A DNA stretch of 64,000 nt from assembly GCF_008087345.1 (NCBI RefSeq), contig NZ_VHIB01000001.1:310001-374000 (forward strand). Reading direction: 5' to 3'. The notes beneath the pieces are model-generated. The model was not told the DNA's origin and searched no databases. It was given only the letters and a program-made list of their open reading frames with translations. Shown here piece by piece: positions 1 through 12,058 of this stretch; positions within the stretch are counted from its first letter, which is position 1; each line of letters opens with the position of its first letter. A program made the translations under genes and the position numbers. Source of the stretch: Nocardioides caldifontis. Its GTDB lineage: Bacteria > Actinomycetota > Actinomycetes > Propionibacteriales > Nocardioidaceae.

Positions 1-1072
1 CGAACGCGCCGGCGGCCATCGAGCAAGCGGACCCCACCTCACCCTGGCAGCCCACCTCCGCACCGGAGATCGAGGCAGTCTCCTTGTAGATCACCCCGAT
101 CGCTCCAGCGGTGAGGAGGAAGCGGCACACCCCGTCCTCGGTCGCTCCCGGCACGAAGCGGGTGTAGTAGTGCAGCACGGCCGGGATGATCCCGGCGGCA
201 CCGTTGGTGGGCGCGGTGACGACGCGCCCACCGGCAGCGTTCTCCTCATTGACGGCAAGCGCGTAAAGCGTGATCCAGTCCATCCCCCGGAGAGGGTCAG
301 AGCTGGTGGACTCGATCGCGAGCTGGCGGAACAGCTCCGGCGCGCGGCGTCGCACACGCAGACCGCCGGGAAGGGTTCCCTCGGTCCTCATGCCGTTGGC
401 GACACACTCCTGCATGACCTCCCAGATGTGCAGCAGTCCAGCTCGGACCTCGTCCTCGCTGCGCCAGGACCGCTCGTTCTCGAGCATGATCCGGGCGATC
501 GACTTGCCGCTCGCTTCACAGAGGTCGAGCAGCTCCTCGCCGGTGCGGAAGGGGTACGCGACCGGAGTGGCGTCCGCGACGATGCTGGTGTTGCCGGCGG
601 CGTCCTCGCCCACGATGAAGCCGCCGCCGACGGAGTAGAACGTCCGCTCGCACAGCACCGCCTGGTCCGCGTTGAAGGCGGCAAACGTCATGCCGTTGGG
701 GTGCCGGGGGAGACTTTTGCGTCTGTGCAACACGAGGTCGATCCCCTGGTCGAAGTCGATCTCGTGCTTGCCGAGGAGCTGCAGGCGGCCCCGCTCGCGG
801 ACCTGCTCCAGCAAGCCGGTGACGGCGTGCGGGTTGCACACCTCCGGTCGCTCGCCGGAGAGTCCGAGCACCACTGCCTTGTCGGAACCGTGGCCGTGGC
901 CCGTGGCCCCCAGCGAGCCGAAGAGCTGGACCCGGACCTTCGCGGTTTCCTCGAGCCGTCCCGCATCGCGCAGCCCCTCGGCGAACAGGACCGCCGCTCT
1001 CATCGGCCCGACCGTGTGCGAGCTCGACGGACCGATACCGATCGAGAACAGGTCGAAGACGCTCAGTGCCAT
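1..1072 (-). CDS. sdaA: L-serine ammonia-lyase (serine dehydratase), C-terminus cut by window edge
   Basis: The protein would deaminate L-serine to pyruvate and ammonia with a [4Fe-4S] cluster, in the cytoplasm. The visible 357 residues begin [20 protein letters not shown], the hallmark start of single-chain bacterial serine dehydratases (usually about 455 residues), and run to the first cluster-cysteine region, read as [14 protein letters not shown] near residue 345. The remaining third lies outside the window. The ATG start overlaps the end of the lipA-like pseudogene by 10 bases, so it is the last visible gene of the glycine operon. Serine made by GlyA would be its natural substrate. The identification is firm; activity cannot be judged because the rest of the protein is not visible. 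Confidence 0.93.
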   Translation of the reverse strand, partial: MALSVFDLFSIGIGPSSSHTVGPMRAAVLFAEGLRDAGRLEETAKVRVQLFGSLGATGHGHGSDKAVVLGLSGERPEVCNPHAVTGLLEQVRERGRLQLLGKHEIDFDQGIDLVLHRRKSLPRHPNGMTFAAFNADQAVLCERTFYSVGGGFIVGEDAAGNTSIVADATPVAYPFRTGEELLDLCEASGKSIARIMLENERSWRSEDEVRAGLLHIWEVMQECVANGMRTEGTLPGGLRVRRRAPELFRQLAIESTSSDPLRGMDWITLYALAVNEENAAGGRVVTAPTNGAAGIIPAVLHYYTRFVPGATEDGVCRFLLTAGAIGVIYKETASISGAEVGCQGEVGSACSMAAGAF

Positions 1073-1965
1073 GTCAGGCTCCCTGTGCTGTGGCGCCCGG
1101 GCGCGACGCTGCTGCCTTGGCCACCGTCGGGCATGCCTCGCCCGGGGCTCCCTGCTCGTAAGGCCCCGGCGTGGAGCCGGCCCGCGCGGTGTGAGGACCG
1201 CACTAGGGGGCCGCTCATCACGCCCGCGAACCCGAGCTCGCGAGCCGCGTCGGCCGGCTCGTCGAACTGCCCCGGCTCCACCCACCGCGGCACGGGGTGG
1301 TGGCGCACGGAGGGCCTCCGGTACTGGATGGTCATGACGAGGCGGCAGCCGGCGGACCGGAGGTCGGCCAGCGCGCTGACGACCTCCTCCCGCTGTTCGT
1401 CCATCCCAAGGATCAGTTTCGACTCGTCACCGCTCCCCGGGCCGCCGCGTGCCGAAGCACCTCGAGGTTGCGCTCGTAGTGGAATCCGCGCCGGGCCCGC
1501 CGGAAGATCCGATGCACCGTCTCGATGTTGTGAGCGAAGACCTCCGGGGTCGCGCCGAGTACCTGTACGACCAGGTCGAAACGGCCGCTGAAGTGCGGCA
1601 CGAGGGTCTCCACGCCGACGCCCGGCGCCCGCTGGCGCATCTGCCGCACCGTCTCGGCCGCGAGCCGTGCCCCTTCGTCGTCGAGGTCGACCGGCTGCGG
1701 GCGCCCCGGTGGCGACCTGGCAACGGTCGCAACGCCGCGTGCACCGGTCACCCCCAATCAGGAGGGTGCCCTCGCGGTCCTCCCGGCACTCGAAGATGTG
1801 CGGACAGCGGGCCTTTTGGCACACGGTGTACAGCCGCTCCCGGTCGACGACTCCGGCGTAGCCGAGCGGTTGAGGCATCCACGAGGGCTTCCGGCCGACT
1901 GGAATCGCGGCATTGCTGGCCTCGACCCGCAGCAGCGAGCCCCCCTCGGGGGCGACCGCAGTCAC
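1063..1965 (-). pseudogene. lipA: lipoyl synthase pseudogene with deletions and two frame changes
   Basis: Pieces of lipoyl synthase are recognisable in two reading frames. The first frame carries the N-terminus with the auxiliary-cluster cysteines (TVCQKARCPHIFEC) and the radical-SAM motif CTRRCDRC, up to about position 1700. The homology then moves to another frame (GARLAAETVRQM to NLEVLRHAAARGAVTS) and returns near 1425 to the first frame (LILGMDEQREEV to MSGPLVRSSHRAGR). About 29 codons of the core, including the usual TGVARDDL segment, are missing. Near the second junction the DNA looks one base short of an intact ACG-AAG-TCG. The frame changes cancel, so a 300-codon open frame survives with a nonsense middle. 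The GTG start overlaps the glyA stop (GTGA). I infer loss of function. Confidence 0.85.
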
Positions 1966-3254
1966 GACGAGAACTCCGCGACCGCGGGGTAGAGCGGGTG
2001 CTTGGCGGCAAGGGACTTCACGCGGGACCGGAGCCTCCCAGCCACGTCGTCGGACAGCTCCGGCTGCAGCGCGGTCGCGATGACGTCGGCCACCTCCTCG
2101 AAGTCGTGCGCGCCGAAGCCCCGGGTCGCCAACGCCGGCGTGCCGATCCGCAGCCCGGAGGTCACCATCGGTGGCCGCGGGTCGTTCGGCACCGCGTTGC
2201 GGTTGACGGTGATGCCGATGCGGTGCAACCGGTCCTCGGCCCCCTTGCCGTCGAGCGGGGAGGCGACCAGGTCGACGAGGACCAGGTGCACGTCCGTCCC
2301 GCCGCTGAGGACCTTGATCCCCGCACGTTGCGCGTCCTCGCGGATGAGCCGGTCCGCTAGGATCTGCGCGCCCTCGAGGGTACGGCGCTGGCGGTCCTTG
2401 AACTCCTCGCCGGAGGCCATGAGGAACGCGACCGCCTTGGCCGCGATGACGTGCTCGAGCGGACCGCCCTGGAGTCCGGGGAACACCGCCGAGTTGATCT
2501 TCTTGGCGATCGCGTCGTCGTCGGTGAGGACGATCCCTCCACGCGGGCCGCCGAGGGTCTTGTGCGTGGTCGAGGTCGTCACGTGGGCGCGCGGCACCGG
2601 GTTGGGGTGCAGACCCGCTGCCACGAGGCCGGCGAAGTGCGCCATGTCGACGAACAGGTAGGCGTCGATCTCGTCGGCGATGGCGCGGAAGCGGGCGAAG
2701 TCAAGGGTGCGGGGATAGGCAGACCATCCGGCCACGATCATGCGGGGCCGATGCTCGCGGGCGAGCCGCTCGACCTCCTCCATGTCGACGCGGCCGTCGT
2801 CCCCGACGTGGTACGGCACGACGTTGAAGGTCTTGCCGCTGTAGTTCAGGCGCATGCCGTGGGTCAGGTGACCGCCGTGGGCGAGGTCGAGCCCGAGGAT
2901 CGTGTCGCCGTGCTGCAGCAGCGCGAAGAACACGGCGGTGTTCGCCTGCGCGCCCGAGTGCGGCTGCACGTTGGCGTGCGCGGCGCCGTACAGGGCCTTG
3001 ATCCGGTCGATGGCGAGCTGCTCGACAACGTCGACGTACTCGCAGCCGCCGTAGTAGCGGCGGCGCGGGTAGCCCTCGGCGTACTTGTTGGTCGCCACGG
3101 ATCCCTGCGCCTGCATGACGGCCACAGGGGCGAAGTTCTCCGAGGCAATCATCTCCAGGGTGAACTCTTGTCGCCGCAACTCGGCGTCGAGAGCAGCGGC
3201 GACCTCGGGGTCCACCTGCGCAAGAGGTTGGTTGATCAGGTTCTGGACGGTCAT
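1962..3254 (-). CDS. glyA: serine hydroxymethyltransferase
   Basis: This PLP enzyme interconverts glycine plus methylene-tetrahydrofolate with serine. The 430-residue length is standard. The PLP lysine lies in [14 protein letters not shown] (about residue 230), and the conserved IASENFAP and [15 protein letters not shown] segments are present. It follows gcvH by 9 bases and overlaps the next reading frame by 4, so it belongs to the glycine operon. In that setting it would accept the C1 unit released by glycine cleavage and turn a second glycine into serine. The genome may hold another glyA; that cannot be told from this window. Confidence 0.97.
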   Translation of the reverse strand: MTVQNLINQPLAQVDPEVAAALDAELRRQEFTLEMIASENFAPVAVMQAQGSVATNKYAEGYPRRRYYGGCEYVDVVEQLAIDRIKALYGAAHANVQPHSGAQANTAVFFALLQHGDTILGLDLAHGGHLTHGMRLNYSGKTFNVVPYHVGDDGRVDMEEVERLAREHRPRMIVAGWSAYPRTLDFARFRAIADEIDAYLFVDMAHFAGLVAAGLHPNPVPRAHVTTSTTHKTLGGPRGGIVLTDDDAIAKKINSAVFPGLQGGPLEHVIAAKAVAFLMASGEEFKDRQRRTLEGAQILADRLIREDAQRAGIKVLSGGTDVHLVLVDLVASPLDGKGAEDRLHRIGITVNRNAVPNDPRPPMVTSGLRIGTPALATRGFGAHDFEEVADVIATALQPELSDDVAGRLRSRVKSLAAKHPLYPAVAEFSS

Positions 3255-3263
3255 AGCTGCGCC

Positions 3264-3638
3264 TCAGCCCTGCTCGACGAGCTCGGCGTACTCGTCGACG
3301 TCCAGCAGCTCGTCGGTCGAGGTGACCCGCAGTCGCAGCAGCCATCCGGTGCCGAACGGGTCGCTGTTGACCAGGCTCGGGTTTTGTACCACCGCGTCGT
3401 TCGTCTCGAGGACCTCTCCGTCGGTGGGCGCGTAGAGGTCGCTCACCGACTTGGTCGACTCGATCTCGCCACAGGACTCGCCTGCGGTCACAGCGCTCCC
3501 CGCCTCGGGCAGGTCGACGTAGACGACGTCGCCGAGCGCCTCGGCGGCGTACTTGGTGATCCCCACCGTGGCGGTGTCGCCCTCGACACGCAGCCACTCG
3601 TGGTCCTTGGTGTACAGGAGGTCGGCGGGCAGGTTCAA
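3264..3638 (-). CDS. gcvH: glycine cleavage system H protein
   Basis: This is the lipoyl carrier that shuttles the aminomethyl group between GcvP, GcvT and the lipoamide dehydrogenase. The protein is 124 residues when started at the TTG preceded by AAGGAG (7-base gap), giving [19 protein letters not shown]; no ATG or GTG lies at the right place. The lipoylated lysine is in [12 protein letters not shown] (about residue 63). It sits between gcvT and glyA. Because the neighbouring lipA is broken, its lipoylation must depend on an enzyme encoded elsewhere (inference). Confidence 0.95.
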   Translation of the reverse strand: MNLPADLLYTKDHEWLRVEGDTATVGITKYAAEALGDVVYVDLPEAGSAVTAGESCGEIESTKSVSDLYAPTDGEVLETNDAVVQNPSLVNSDPFGTGWLLRLRVTSTDELLDVDEYAELVEQG

Positions 3639-3676
3639 CTGGTTCTCCTTGGCTTCGAGGGTCGAGGAGCCGCTGG

Positions 3677-4777
3677 TCAGCGCGGCCGGCTGTAGAACGG
3701 GAGGGCGACGACCTCGGCATGGATCCGCGTGCCCCGGACGTCCACAAGGAGCCGCGTGCCGGTCGCCGAGAGCGCGGTGTCGACGTAAGCCATCGCGATC
3801 AGGTGCCCGAGCGTCGGGGACGGCGCCCCGCTGGTGACGGCGCCGACGTGCGCGCCGCTGCTCGGGTCCAGCACCGCGTAACCGGATCGGGGGGCTCGTC
3901 GGCCCTCCGGGCGCAGACCAACCCGGACGCGCGAGACCTCCTCCTGTGAGCACTTCTCCAGCGCGGCACGGCCGACGAAGTCGGCCGCCTTGTCGAGGCG
4001 CACCACCCGGCCGAGACCCGCCTCGTATGGCGTGAGCTCCGCGCTCAGCTCGTTGCCGTACAACGGCATCGCAGCCTCGAGCCGCAGTGAGTCTCGGCAC
4101 GCCAGCCCGGCCGGAACCAGTCCGTGCCCGGCGCCCGCGGCGGAAAGGCCCTTCCAGATTGCGACCGCGTCGGCAGGTTCACAGAAGATCTCGAACCCGT
4201 CCTCGCCGGTGTAGCCGGTACGGGCGAGCCGGACCTGCCGGCCAGCGACCGTGGCCTCCTGGATGGCGTAGTAGCGCAGCGCACCCAGGTCGGCGTCGGT
4301 CAACCCGCCCAGGATCGCCGGGGACTCCGGGCCCTGCACGGCGATGAGGGACCAGTCGTCGCACCGGTCCTCGACCTCGGCGTCGAACCGGGCCGCGCGC
4401 TGCTTGAGCGCGGCGAGCACGACGCCGGCGTTCGAGGCATTGGCCACCACCATGTATCGCTCGTCGGCCAGGCGGTAGACGATGAGGTCGTCGAGGATGC
4501 CGCCGTCCTCGTTGCAGATCATGGTGTACTTCGCGTTCGCGACGGCGATGGCGCTGATGTCGCCGACCAGCGCGTGGTCGAGCGCTGCGGCGGCCTCCTG
4601 CCCGACGACCTCGATCTCGCCCATGTGGGAGAGGTCGAACAGGCCGGCGGTCGTGCGGACCGCGTGGTGCTCCGCCAGCTCGCTGCCGTACCGGAGCGGC
4701 ATCTGCCAGCCGGCGAAGTCGGTGAAGTGCGCGCCGGCGGCCTCATGGACCGAGTGCAGAGCGGTGAGCTTGGACAT
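3677..4777 (-). CDS. gcvT: aminomethyltransferase (glycine cleavage T protein)
   Basis: It transfers the C1 unit from aminomethyl-GcvH to tetrahydrofolate and releases ammonia. The 366-residue product starts at [15 protein letters not shown] behind an AAGGGA ribosome-binding site. The upstream open frame is not GcvT-like, so this ATG is the natural start. Family motifs include [24 protein letters not shown] and the C-terminal [14 protein letters not shown]. The gene lies 109 bases after gcvP and 38 before the gcvH start, in the order P-T-H-glyA, consistent with one transcript. Confidence 0.95.
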   Translation of the reverse strand: MSKLTALHSVHEAAGAHFTDFAGWQMPLRYGSELAEHHAVRTTAGLFDLSHMGEIEVVGQEAAAALDHALVGDISAIAVANAKYTMICNEDGGILDDLIVYRLADERYMVVANASNAGVVLAALKQRAARFDAEVEDRCDDWSLIAVQGPESPAILGGLTDADLGALRYYAIQEATVAGRQVRLARTGYTGEDGFEIFCEPADAVAIWKGLSAAGAGHGLVPAGLACRDSLRLEAAMPLYGNELSAELTPYEAGLGRVVRLDKAADFVGRAALEKCSQEEVSRVRVGLRPEGRRAPRSGYAVLDPSSGAHVGAVTSGAPSPTLGHLIAMAYVDTALSATGTRLLVDVRGTRIHAEVVALPFYSRPR

Positions 4778-4886
4778 GGTGTCCCTTTCGAGAGGTGGCT
4801 GGGTGGACCCGAACAGCCACCCGTGCGGGCGGGCGCTCGGTTGAGTGGGCCGGGCCCAGGGAGGACCGGTAGTTGGAGCCGGGCGC

Positions 4887-7727
<2,841 letters not shown>

Positions 7728-7784
7728 GGCGGGAGGCTCCCTGCGTCGGGCGCCCGCACGTGACGGGCACCGTTGGACGGGTGA

Positions 7785-7972
7785 CCTCCCCGCTCTGTCA
7801 TGGGCCTGAGAGCTTCACCGCCGGCAGAGGCGGCTTGCACCGTGGGCGCAGGCCCAAGGGCCTGACTTTTCAGAGTTCGCCTTCCCGCAGCGGTAACTGG
7901 GCCTGAGAGATTCTCGGGGAGATTTGCTCCTTCGGCGCCCCGCCCTGTTGGGTGGGGACTCTCCCGCTGCGG
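7785..7972 (-). ncRNA. tandem glycine riboswitch (two aptamers) in the gcvP leader
   Basis: Read on the minus strand, the leader contains two consecutive copies of the glycine aptamer. Aptamer I (about 7972-7888) has GCGGGAGAGTCC, CGCCGAAGGAGCAA and TCTCTCAGGCCC. Aptamer II (about 7888-7785) has GCGGGAAGGCGAACTCTG, the GGTGCAAGCC segment and GCTCTCAGGCCCATGACAGAG. These are the conserved cores of the gcvT-type riboswitch, which in known cases switches glycine catabolism on when glycine is plentiful. A short linker joins the aptamers. No strong intrinsic terminator with a U-tract is visible after it, so translational or Rho-linked control is possible (inference). Confidence 0.93.
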
Positions 7973-8003
7973 CTCGAGTGGCGAGTTTGCAGTTGTGCCG
8001 GCG

Positions 8004-8033
8004 ACGGTAGGCGGCCATCAACAAAGTCGTCAA
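8004..8033 (-). promoter_or_regulatory. predicted housekeeping promoter of the glycine operon
   Basis: On the minus strand a TTGACG -35 box (8028-8033) and a TACCGT -10 box (8004-8009, the actinobacterial TAnnnT type) are separated by 18 bases. Transcription would begin about 25 bases before the first glycine aptamer. The same architecture (TTGACC, 18 bases, TACCGT) is seen in front of rpmH. Confidence 0.55.
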
Positions 8034-8120
8034 CCCCTGGGGCACGTCCTGACGCGACCACCGAGGCCACTTTGCCAGGCTCTATTTCGAACCCGCGTCA
8101 CGGCTCCGACGAAGTCGGTT

Positions 8121-8335
8121 CAGGGCGAGCGCAGCAGTGACCGGGTCAACTCCCGGAACGGCTACCGGGATCGCGATCTCGACACCGGTGTCGGAACCCT
8201 CGGGGTCGCGGTTCCAGGCTCCGTGAAGGATCGCTGCATCCGGAGTAGCTGTCGGCGCGGCGTAAAATTGGCCGAGCTCGGGCTGACCAGCATGGTGGCG
8301 GCCTACTACCTTGCTCGGGGTCAGCATGCGGCACC
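8121..8335 (+). pseudogene. IS256-family transposase fragment, N-terminal part, plus strand
   Basis: The plus strand encodes GERSSDRVNSRNGYRDRDLD followed by VGTLGVAVP, which matches the conserved 'RNGYR..D.DTRVGT..LAIPK' stretch of IS256/mutator transposases. Further on, an LTSMVAAYYL segment (about 8277-8310) and, after another frame change, LGVSMR are recognisable. A TAG stop and at least two frameshifts break it. It stops at the very point of the family sequence (YLLGVSTRR) where the minus-strand fragment continues, which suggests an inversion inside one element or two overlapping relics. Confidence 0.7.
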
Positions 8336-8344
8336 GTCCTCGCT

Positions 8345-8667
8345 GCTAGGACGTGCAGGGCGAGGATTTCGGTGTCCGTCGGCGTTGACCCCGGTGGCGA
8401 CCAGGGCTTGGACCGGCGCCATCCGGCCGCCTTCGCGGACCTTGAGCAGTGCGTCGGCGGCGAGGAAGTGAATGGACCGGCTCCGGCCAGCGATCGGTGC
8501 GGAACTGCCCGACGTGGGCGTCGAGCTCCCTGGCGATCTCCGAGACCTCGAACTTGGTCAAGCCGGTGATGCCCAGGGCCTGCACGAGCTTGTCCAAGCC
8601 GCCGCGCGCGGTAGTGGTTGTCGCGATGCCGGTAGTCGTTGCGGCGGTTGACCCGGTCGGGACTGGA
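8345..8667 (-). pseudogene. IS256-family transposase fragment, central part, minus strand
   Basis: On the minus strand a short N-terminal piece (DRVNRRNDYRHRD, about 8667-8615) is followed by the core LDKLVQALGITGLTKFEVS and then IARELDAHVGQFRTD. In another frame come FLAADALLKVREGGRMAPVQ and ALVATGVNADGHR. This is the region of the IS256 transposase that carries the first catalytic aspartate (ADAL). A further frameshift precedes ILALHV, where the homology ends. No intact transposase or clear terminal inverted repeats are visible, so it is a dead relic. Confidence 0.75.
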
Positions 8668-9033
8668 TGACTCCGTATTCGGCGCCGCAGAGGGCGTGGG
8701 CTCGGCCGAGATGAGGGTGCTGATAAGGGTGCGCAACAGATGAAGAGAGGCCTGGGCGTGAGCTGCTCCTCGCGCAGGATCGATACCGGACCTGGCGGTC
8801 CTCGCGGAGCCCCGTTCGTGGGTGCTGTTAGAGGATCACTCAAAAGAGCACCCGGTGGCCGTCGCCTATTTTCTGCGACACGCTCACCGCGATCCGTACA
8901 CCACTCTGGCGGACCTCACTCGACTGAACCGAGCGGACAACCGACCATTGGAAGAAGCAGACCACCCGAGCAGAGACGGCAAGTCCAGAGATGGACAAAA
9001 CCCCGGATCATGGATCCGGGGCCTTGCCACGCG
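8668..9033. other. non-coding stretch between IS relic and tRNA-Leu
   Basis: About 365 bases without a supported gene. A GTG-started open frame (8822-9052) reads into the tRNA and has no family I recognise. The segment 8821-8852 begins GGTGCT and ends AGCACC and can fold into a weak hairpin; it could be an old insertion-sequence end, but I cannot show this. Confidence 0.4.
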
Positions 9034-9117
9034 TGCGCGAGGGGGGAGTTGAACCCCCACGCCCTTTCGGGCACACGGACCTGAACCGTGCGCGTCTGCC
9101 TATTCCGCCACTCGCGC
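9034..9117 (-). tRNA. tRNA-Leu (anticodon CAG)
   Basis: On the minus strand the 84-nucleotide gene starts GCGCGAGTGGCGG and ends CTCGCGC plus discriminator A. Its 7-bp acceptor stem is perfectly paired. The anticodon loop reads TTCAGGT (CAG, leucine), there is a long class II variable arm containing GCCCGAAAGGGC, and the T arm is GGGGGTTCAACTCCCCC. The CCA end is not encoded (CGC follows). Confidence 0.96.
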
Positions 9118-9328
9118 GTGAAGCCTGGCAAGGCTATCCCACGGCCGGGGAACCGGCCAAAACAGCCCCGGACGCTACGATCACGACACGGCTCCGCGGG
9201 GGTCGCGGAGAGGCCGGTCACAACCCCCGCGGCGTTACGCGTGTCCGGGGACAGGGAACGTACGCGGAGCACAGCAGCCACCACCAGCGACCACCGGCGA
9301 CCACGCCACGAGGAGCGGAAGGGACAGC

Positions 9329-10042
9329 ATGGGCATCCTGCAGCGGTTCGAGAACCGCTTGGAGCAGGCCGTGTCCGGCGTCTTCGCGAAAGCCTTCCGC
9401 AGCGCCGTCCAGCCCGTGGAGCTCGCGGCCGCCCTCCAGCGCGAGGTCGACAACTCCGCGCAGATCCTGTCGCGCAACCGGCGGCTGGTGCCGAACACGT
9501 TCATGATCGAGCTCTCGCCGGTCGACCACGACCGGCTGCAGCCCTACAGCACCACGCTCACCGGTGAGCTGGTCGACATGCTCCGCGACCACGCCGAGGA
9601 GCAGCACTACGTCTTCGCCGGTCCGGTCTCCATCGAGTTCGCGCGCGAGGAGGACCTGGTCACCGGCCGGTTCCGGGTCCGCAGCCACGCGACCGCACAG
9701 GTGTCGGGAGCGCCCGAGCCGAGCCGCCGGGCCGGGCGCCGCTCGAGCGTGGCGCTCGAGATCAACGGCAGCCGCCACCCGCTGAGCCCGCCGGGTGTCG
9801 TCGTGGGCCGTGGCTCCGAGGCCGACCTGCGGATCAACGACCCCGGCGTGAGCCGGCGGCACGCGGAGTTCCGCGTCTCCGGCGGTCGCGGCACGCCGAC
9901 CGTCTCCGTCGCGGACCTCGGCTCCACCAACGGCACCCTCGTCGACGGGCGCCGAGTCACCGAGGCCGAGCTCGAGGACGGCTCGACGGTCCGCGTCGGC
10001 AACACCGAGCTCACCGTGGTCTTCACCCACGAGGGCGGGTGA
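9329..10042 (+). CDS. fhaA: FHA-domain protein with N-terminal DUF3662 (FhaA type)
   Basis: This is a phosphothreonine-binding adaptor, 237 residues. Residues 1-115 form the DUF3662 domain (MGILQRFENRLEQAVSGVF... QPVELAAALQREVD). Residues 145-235 form an FHA domain with the phospho-peptide loops GRGSEADLRI, SRRHAEF and GSTNGT. In mycobacteria FhaA binds the phosphorylated pseudokinase domain of MviN and restrains peptidoglycan-precursor export; a pseudokinase of that type is encoded at 56116-57831 here. It is the first gene of the fhaA-fhaB-pstP-rodA-pbpA-pknB row, with the next start 7 bases downstream. The mycobacterial protein has a longer linker between domains. Confidence 0.92.
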   Translation: MGILQRFENRLEQAVSGVFAKAFRSAVQPVELAAALQREVDNSAQILSRNRRLVPNTFMIELSPVDHDRLQPYSTTLTGELVDMLRDHAEEQHYVFAGPVSIEFAREEDLVTGRFRVRSHATAQVSGAPEPSRRAGRRSSVALEINGSRHPLSPPGVVVGRGSEADLRINDPGVSRRHAEFRVSGGRGTPTVSVADLGSTNGTLVDGRRVTEAELEDGSTVRVGNTELTVVFTHEGG

Positions 10043-10049
10043 GCAGCCG

Positions 10050-10529
10050 GTGCAGGAGCTCACGCTGATGCTCATCAGGTTCGCCTACCTGGCGATCCTG
10101 TGGATCTTCGTGCTCGGCGCGATCTCGGTGATCCGCTCCGACATGTTCGGCGCCCGCGTCGAGACCACCGCCGGCAGCAGCCGCCGCGAGCAGCGCCGGG
10201 CCCGCAAGGGCTCCAAGCCGGCCAAGCCGCCGCGCGGAGCCCCGACCAAGGCGGTCGTCGTCGACGGCCCGTCGGCCGGGCTCACCGTCCCGCTCGACCA
10301 GGTCCCGATCCTCATCGGCCGCGGCACCGACGCCGCGATCCGGCTCGACGACGACTACGTCTCGACCCGCCACGCCCGCATCGGCCAGTCCGGGGAGACG
10401 TTCTACGTCGAGGACCTCGGCTCCACCAACGGCACCTACATCGGCTCCCAGCGGCTCACCCAGGCCACCGCGCTCCAGCTCGGGACCCGGGTCCGGGTCG
10501 GCAAGACCACGATCGAGCTGAAGAAGTAA
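10050..10529 (+). CDS. fhaB: membrane-anchored FHA-domain protein (FhaB/FipA type)
   Basis: A 159-residue protein from a GTG start. An N-terminal membrane segment (about residues 5-27, LMLIRFAYLAILWIFVLGAI) is followed by a basic linker and an FHA domain (about 70-157) with IGRGTDAAIRL, STRHARI and GSTNGTYIG. FhaB is a PknB/PknA substrate tied to cell division and septal peptidoglycan synthesis in mycobacteria. It lies directly between fhaA and pstP, so it probably acts as a membrane reader of kinase signals. Confidence 0.92.
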   Translation: MQELTLMLIRFAYLAILWIFVLGAISVIRSDMFGARVETTAGSSRREQRRARKGSKPAKPPRGAPTKAVVVDGPSAGLTVPLDQVPILIGRGTDAAIRLDDDYVSTRHARIGQSGETFYVEDLGSTNGTYIGSQRLTQATALQLGTRVRVGKTTIELKK

Positions 10530-10531
10530 CC

Positions 10532-12058
10532 GTGGCCGAGACCCCAGACAGCCCGCTCCGGCTGCGCTACGCCGCGGTCTCCGACGTCGGGCGCCACCGC
10601 AAGGAGAACCAGGACTCCGGCTACGCCAGCGAGCACCTGCTCGTCGTTGCCGACGGCGTCGGCGGTGCGGCGTACGGCGACGTGGCGAGCTCCACCGCGG
10701 TGCACCTGCTCCGCCGCCTCGACCGCCCCGACGTCTCCGAGATGCTCCCGGCGCTCGCCGGCGCCGTGCACCGGGTCCACGACCGGCTCGCCGAGATGGT
10801 CGAGCAGGACCAGGAGCTCGACGGCACCAGCACCACGGTGACCGCGGCCCTGTTCGACGGCCGGCGGCTCGGCTTCGTGCACGTCGGCGACAGCCGCGCG
10901 TACCTCTTCCGCGACGGCGCGGTCGCCCAGCTCACCACCGACCACACCTTCGTCCAGACCCTCATCGACGAGGGGCGGATCAGCGAGGACGAGGCGCGGG
11001 TCCACCCGCACCGCAACATCATCCTGCGCGCCGTCGACGGCAGCAGCGACACCGATCCCGACCTCTTCGAGCTCGACGCGCAGCCGGGTGACCGGCTCGT
11101 GCTCTGCAGCGACGGCTGCTCGGGCGCGGTCACCGACGCGGAGCTCACCGAGCTGCTCACCGGGAGCACGGTCGACTCCGCGGCGTACTCCCTGGTCCAG
11201 CGCGCTCTCGACAACGGCACCACCGACAACGTCACGGTGATCGTCGCCGAGGTCGTCGACGCCGGGACCACCGACGACCCCGACACCACCGCGGCAGCCA
11301 CCACCGGGCCGATGCTCGTCGGCGCGGCGGTCGAGCAGCCGCGCCGCGGCGGGATGCTGGGCGGCGGGTTCGGCGTCGGCGGGCTGTTCCGCCGCCAGCA
11401 CGACACCGGCGAGCTCGACCCGGTCCCCGCCGAGGAGGAGCCGGTCGACCCCGAGGCGCTGCGCTACGCCCCCCGCGCCCCGCGCCGCCGCGGCGGCCTC
11501 CGCCGCCTGCTGTACGTCGTGCTCCCGCTGCTCCTCGTCGCCGGGGTGCTCGCCGGGGCCTACCAGTGGTCGCAGGACCAGTACTACGTCGCCGCCGACG
11601 GCCCCCAGGTCGCGATCTACCGCGGCGTCCAGCTCGACCTCCCCTGGGTCGACCTCTCCAGCGTCTACGAGGCCAAGTCGCTCCAAGTCGACGACCTCCG
11701 CCCCGCCGACCAGGACTCGCTGGCCGACGGGATCGAGGCGCGCAGCCTCGACCACGCCGAGCGGATCGTCGAGGAGCTCGCACAAGCGGCCTGCTCCGCG
11801 GCGCAGAAGGGCGGCTCCACCACGGGGCCGTCCGAGGAGCCCGCACCCGACCCGAGCGCGTCGCCCACCCGCAAGCCCCGGTCGTCCCCCTCGCGCGAGG
11901 CGGGCCGCAACCAGCAGGCCACCAACCGGCCGGACGGCTCCCGCACGCCCGAGCCGACCAGAAGCCCGACCGGCAGCCCGACCGGCAGCCCGACCGCCAC
12001 CCCCGATCCCGACGAGACCACCACCGTCACGGCCTGTGTGGAGAACGAGCAGCCGTGA
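10532..12058 (+). CDS. pstP: PP2C-family Ser/Thr protein phosphatase
   Basis: The partner phosphatase of PknB. The GTG start (VAETPDSPLRLRYAAVSDVG) lies 2 bases after fhaB and gives 508 residues. Residues 5-240 are the PP2C domain with the metal-binding aspartates in RKENQDSGY, VVADGVGG, SDGCSG and TDNVTVI. A single membrane segment (about 326-348, LLYVVLPLLLVAGVLAGAYQW) is followed by an extracellular domain of about 120 residues and a Ser/Thr/Pro/Arg-rich tail with TGSP repeats. The stop overlaps the next start (GTGA), indicating coupling with rodA. Confidence 0.96.
   Translation: MAETPDSPLRLRYAAVSDVGRHRKENQDSGYASEHLLVVADGVGGAAYGDVASSTAVHLLRRLDRPDVSEMLPALAGAVHRVHDRLAEMVEQDQELDGTSTTVTAALFDGRRLGFVHVGDSRAYLFRDGAVAQLTTDHTFVQTLIDEGRISEDEARVHPHRNIILRAVDGSSDTDPDLFELDAQPGDRLVLCSDGCSGAVTDAELTELLTGSTVDSAAYSLVQRALDNGTTDNVTVIVAEVVDAGTTDDPDTTAAATTGPMLVGAAVEQPRRGGMLGGGFGVGGLFRRQHDTGELDPVPAEEEPVDPEALRYAPRAPRRRGGLRRLLYVVLPLLLVAGVLAGAYQWSQDQYYVAADGPQVAIYRGVQLDLPWVDLSSVYEAKSLQVDDLRPADQDSLADGIEARSLDHAERIVEELAQAACSAAQKGGSTTGPSEEPAPDPSASPTRKPRSSPSREAGRNQQATNRPDGSRTPEPTRSPTGSPTGSPTATPDPDETTTVTACVENEQP

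Noticed and set aside
1063-1965. Functional 300-residue LipA
   Set aside because: The open frame is continuous only because two frame changes cancel; the middle is not LipA-like and core motifs are missing.
8822-9052. A 76-codon frame beginning MLLEDHSKEHPVAVAYFLRH
   Set aside because: It runs into tRNA-Leu, has no known family and lies beside transposon debris; coding is not supported.
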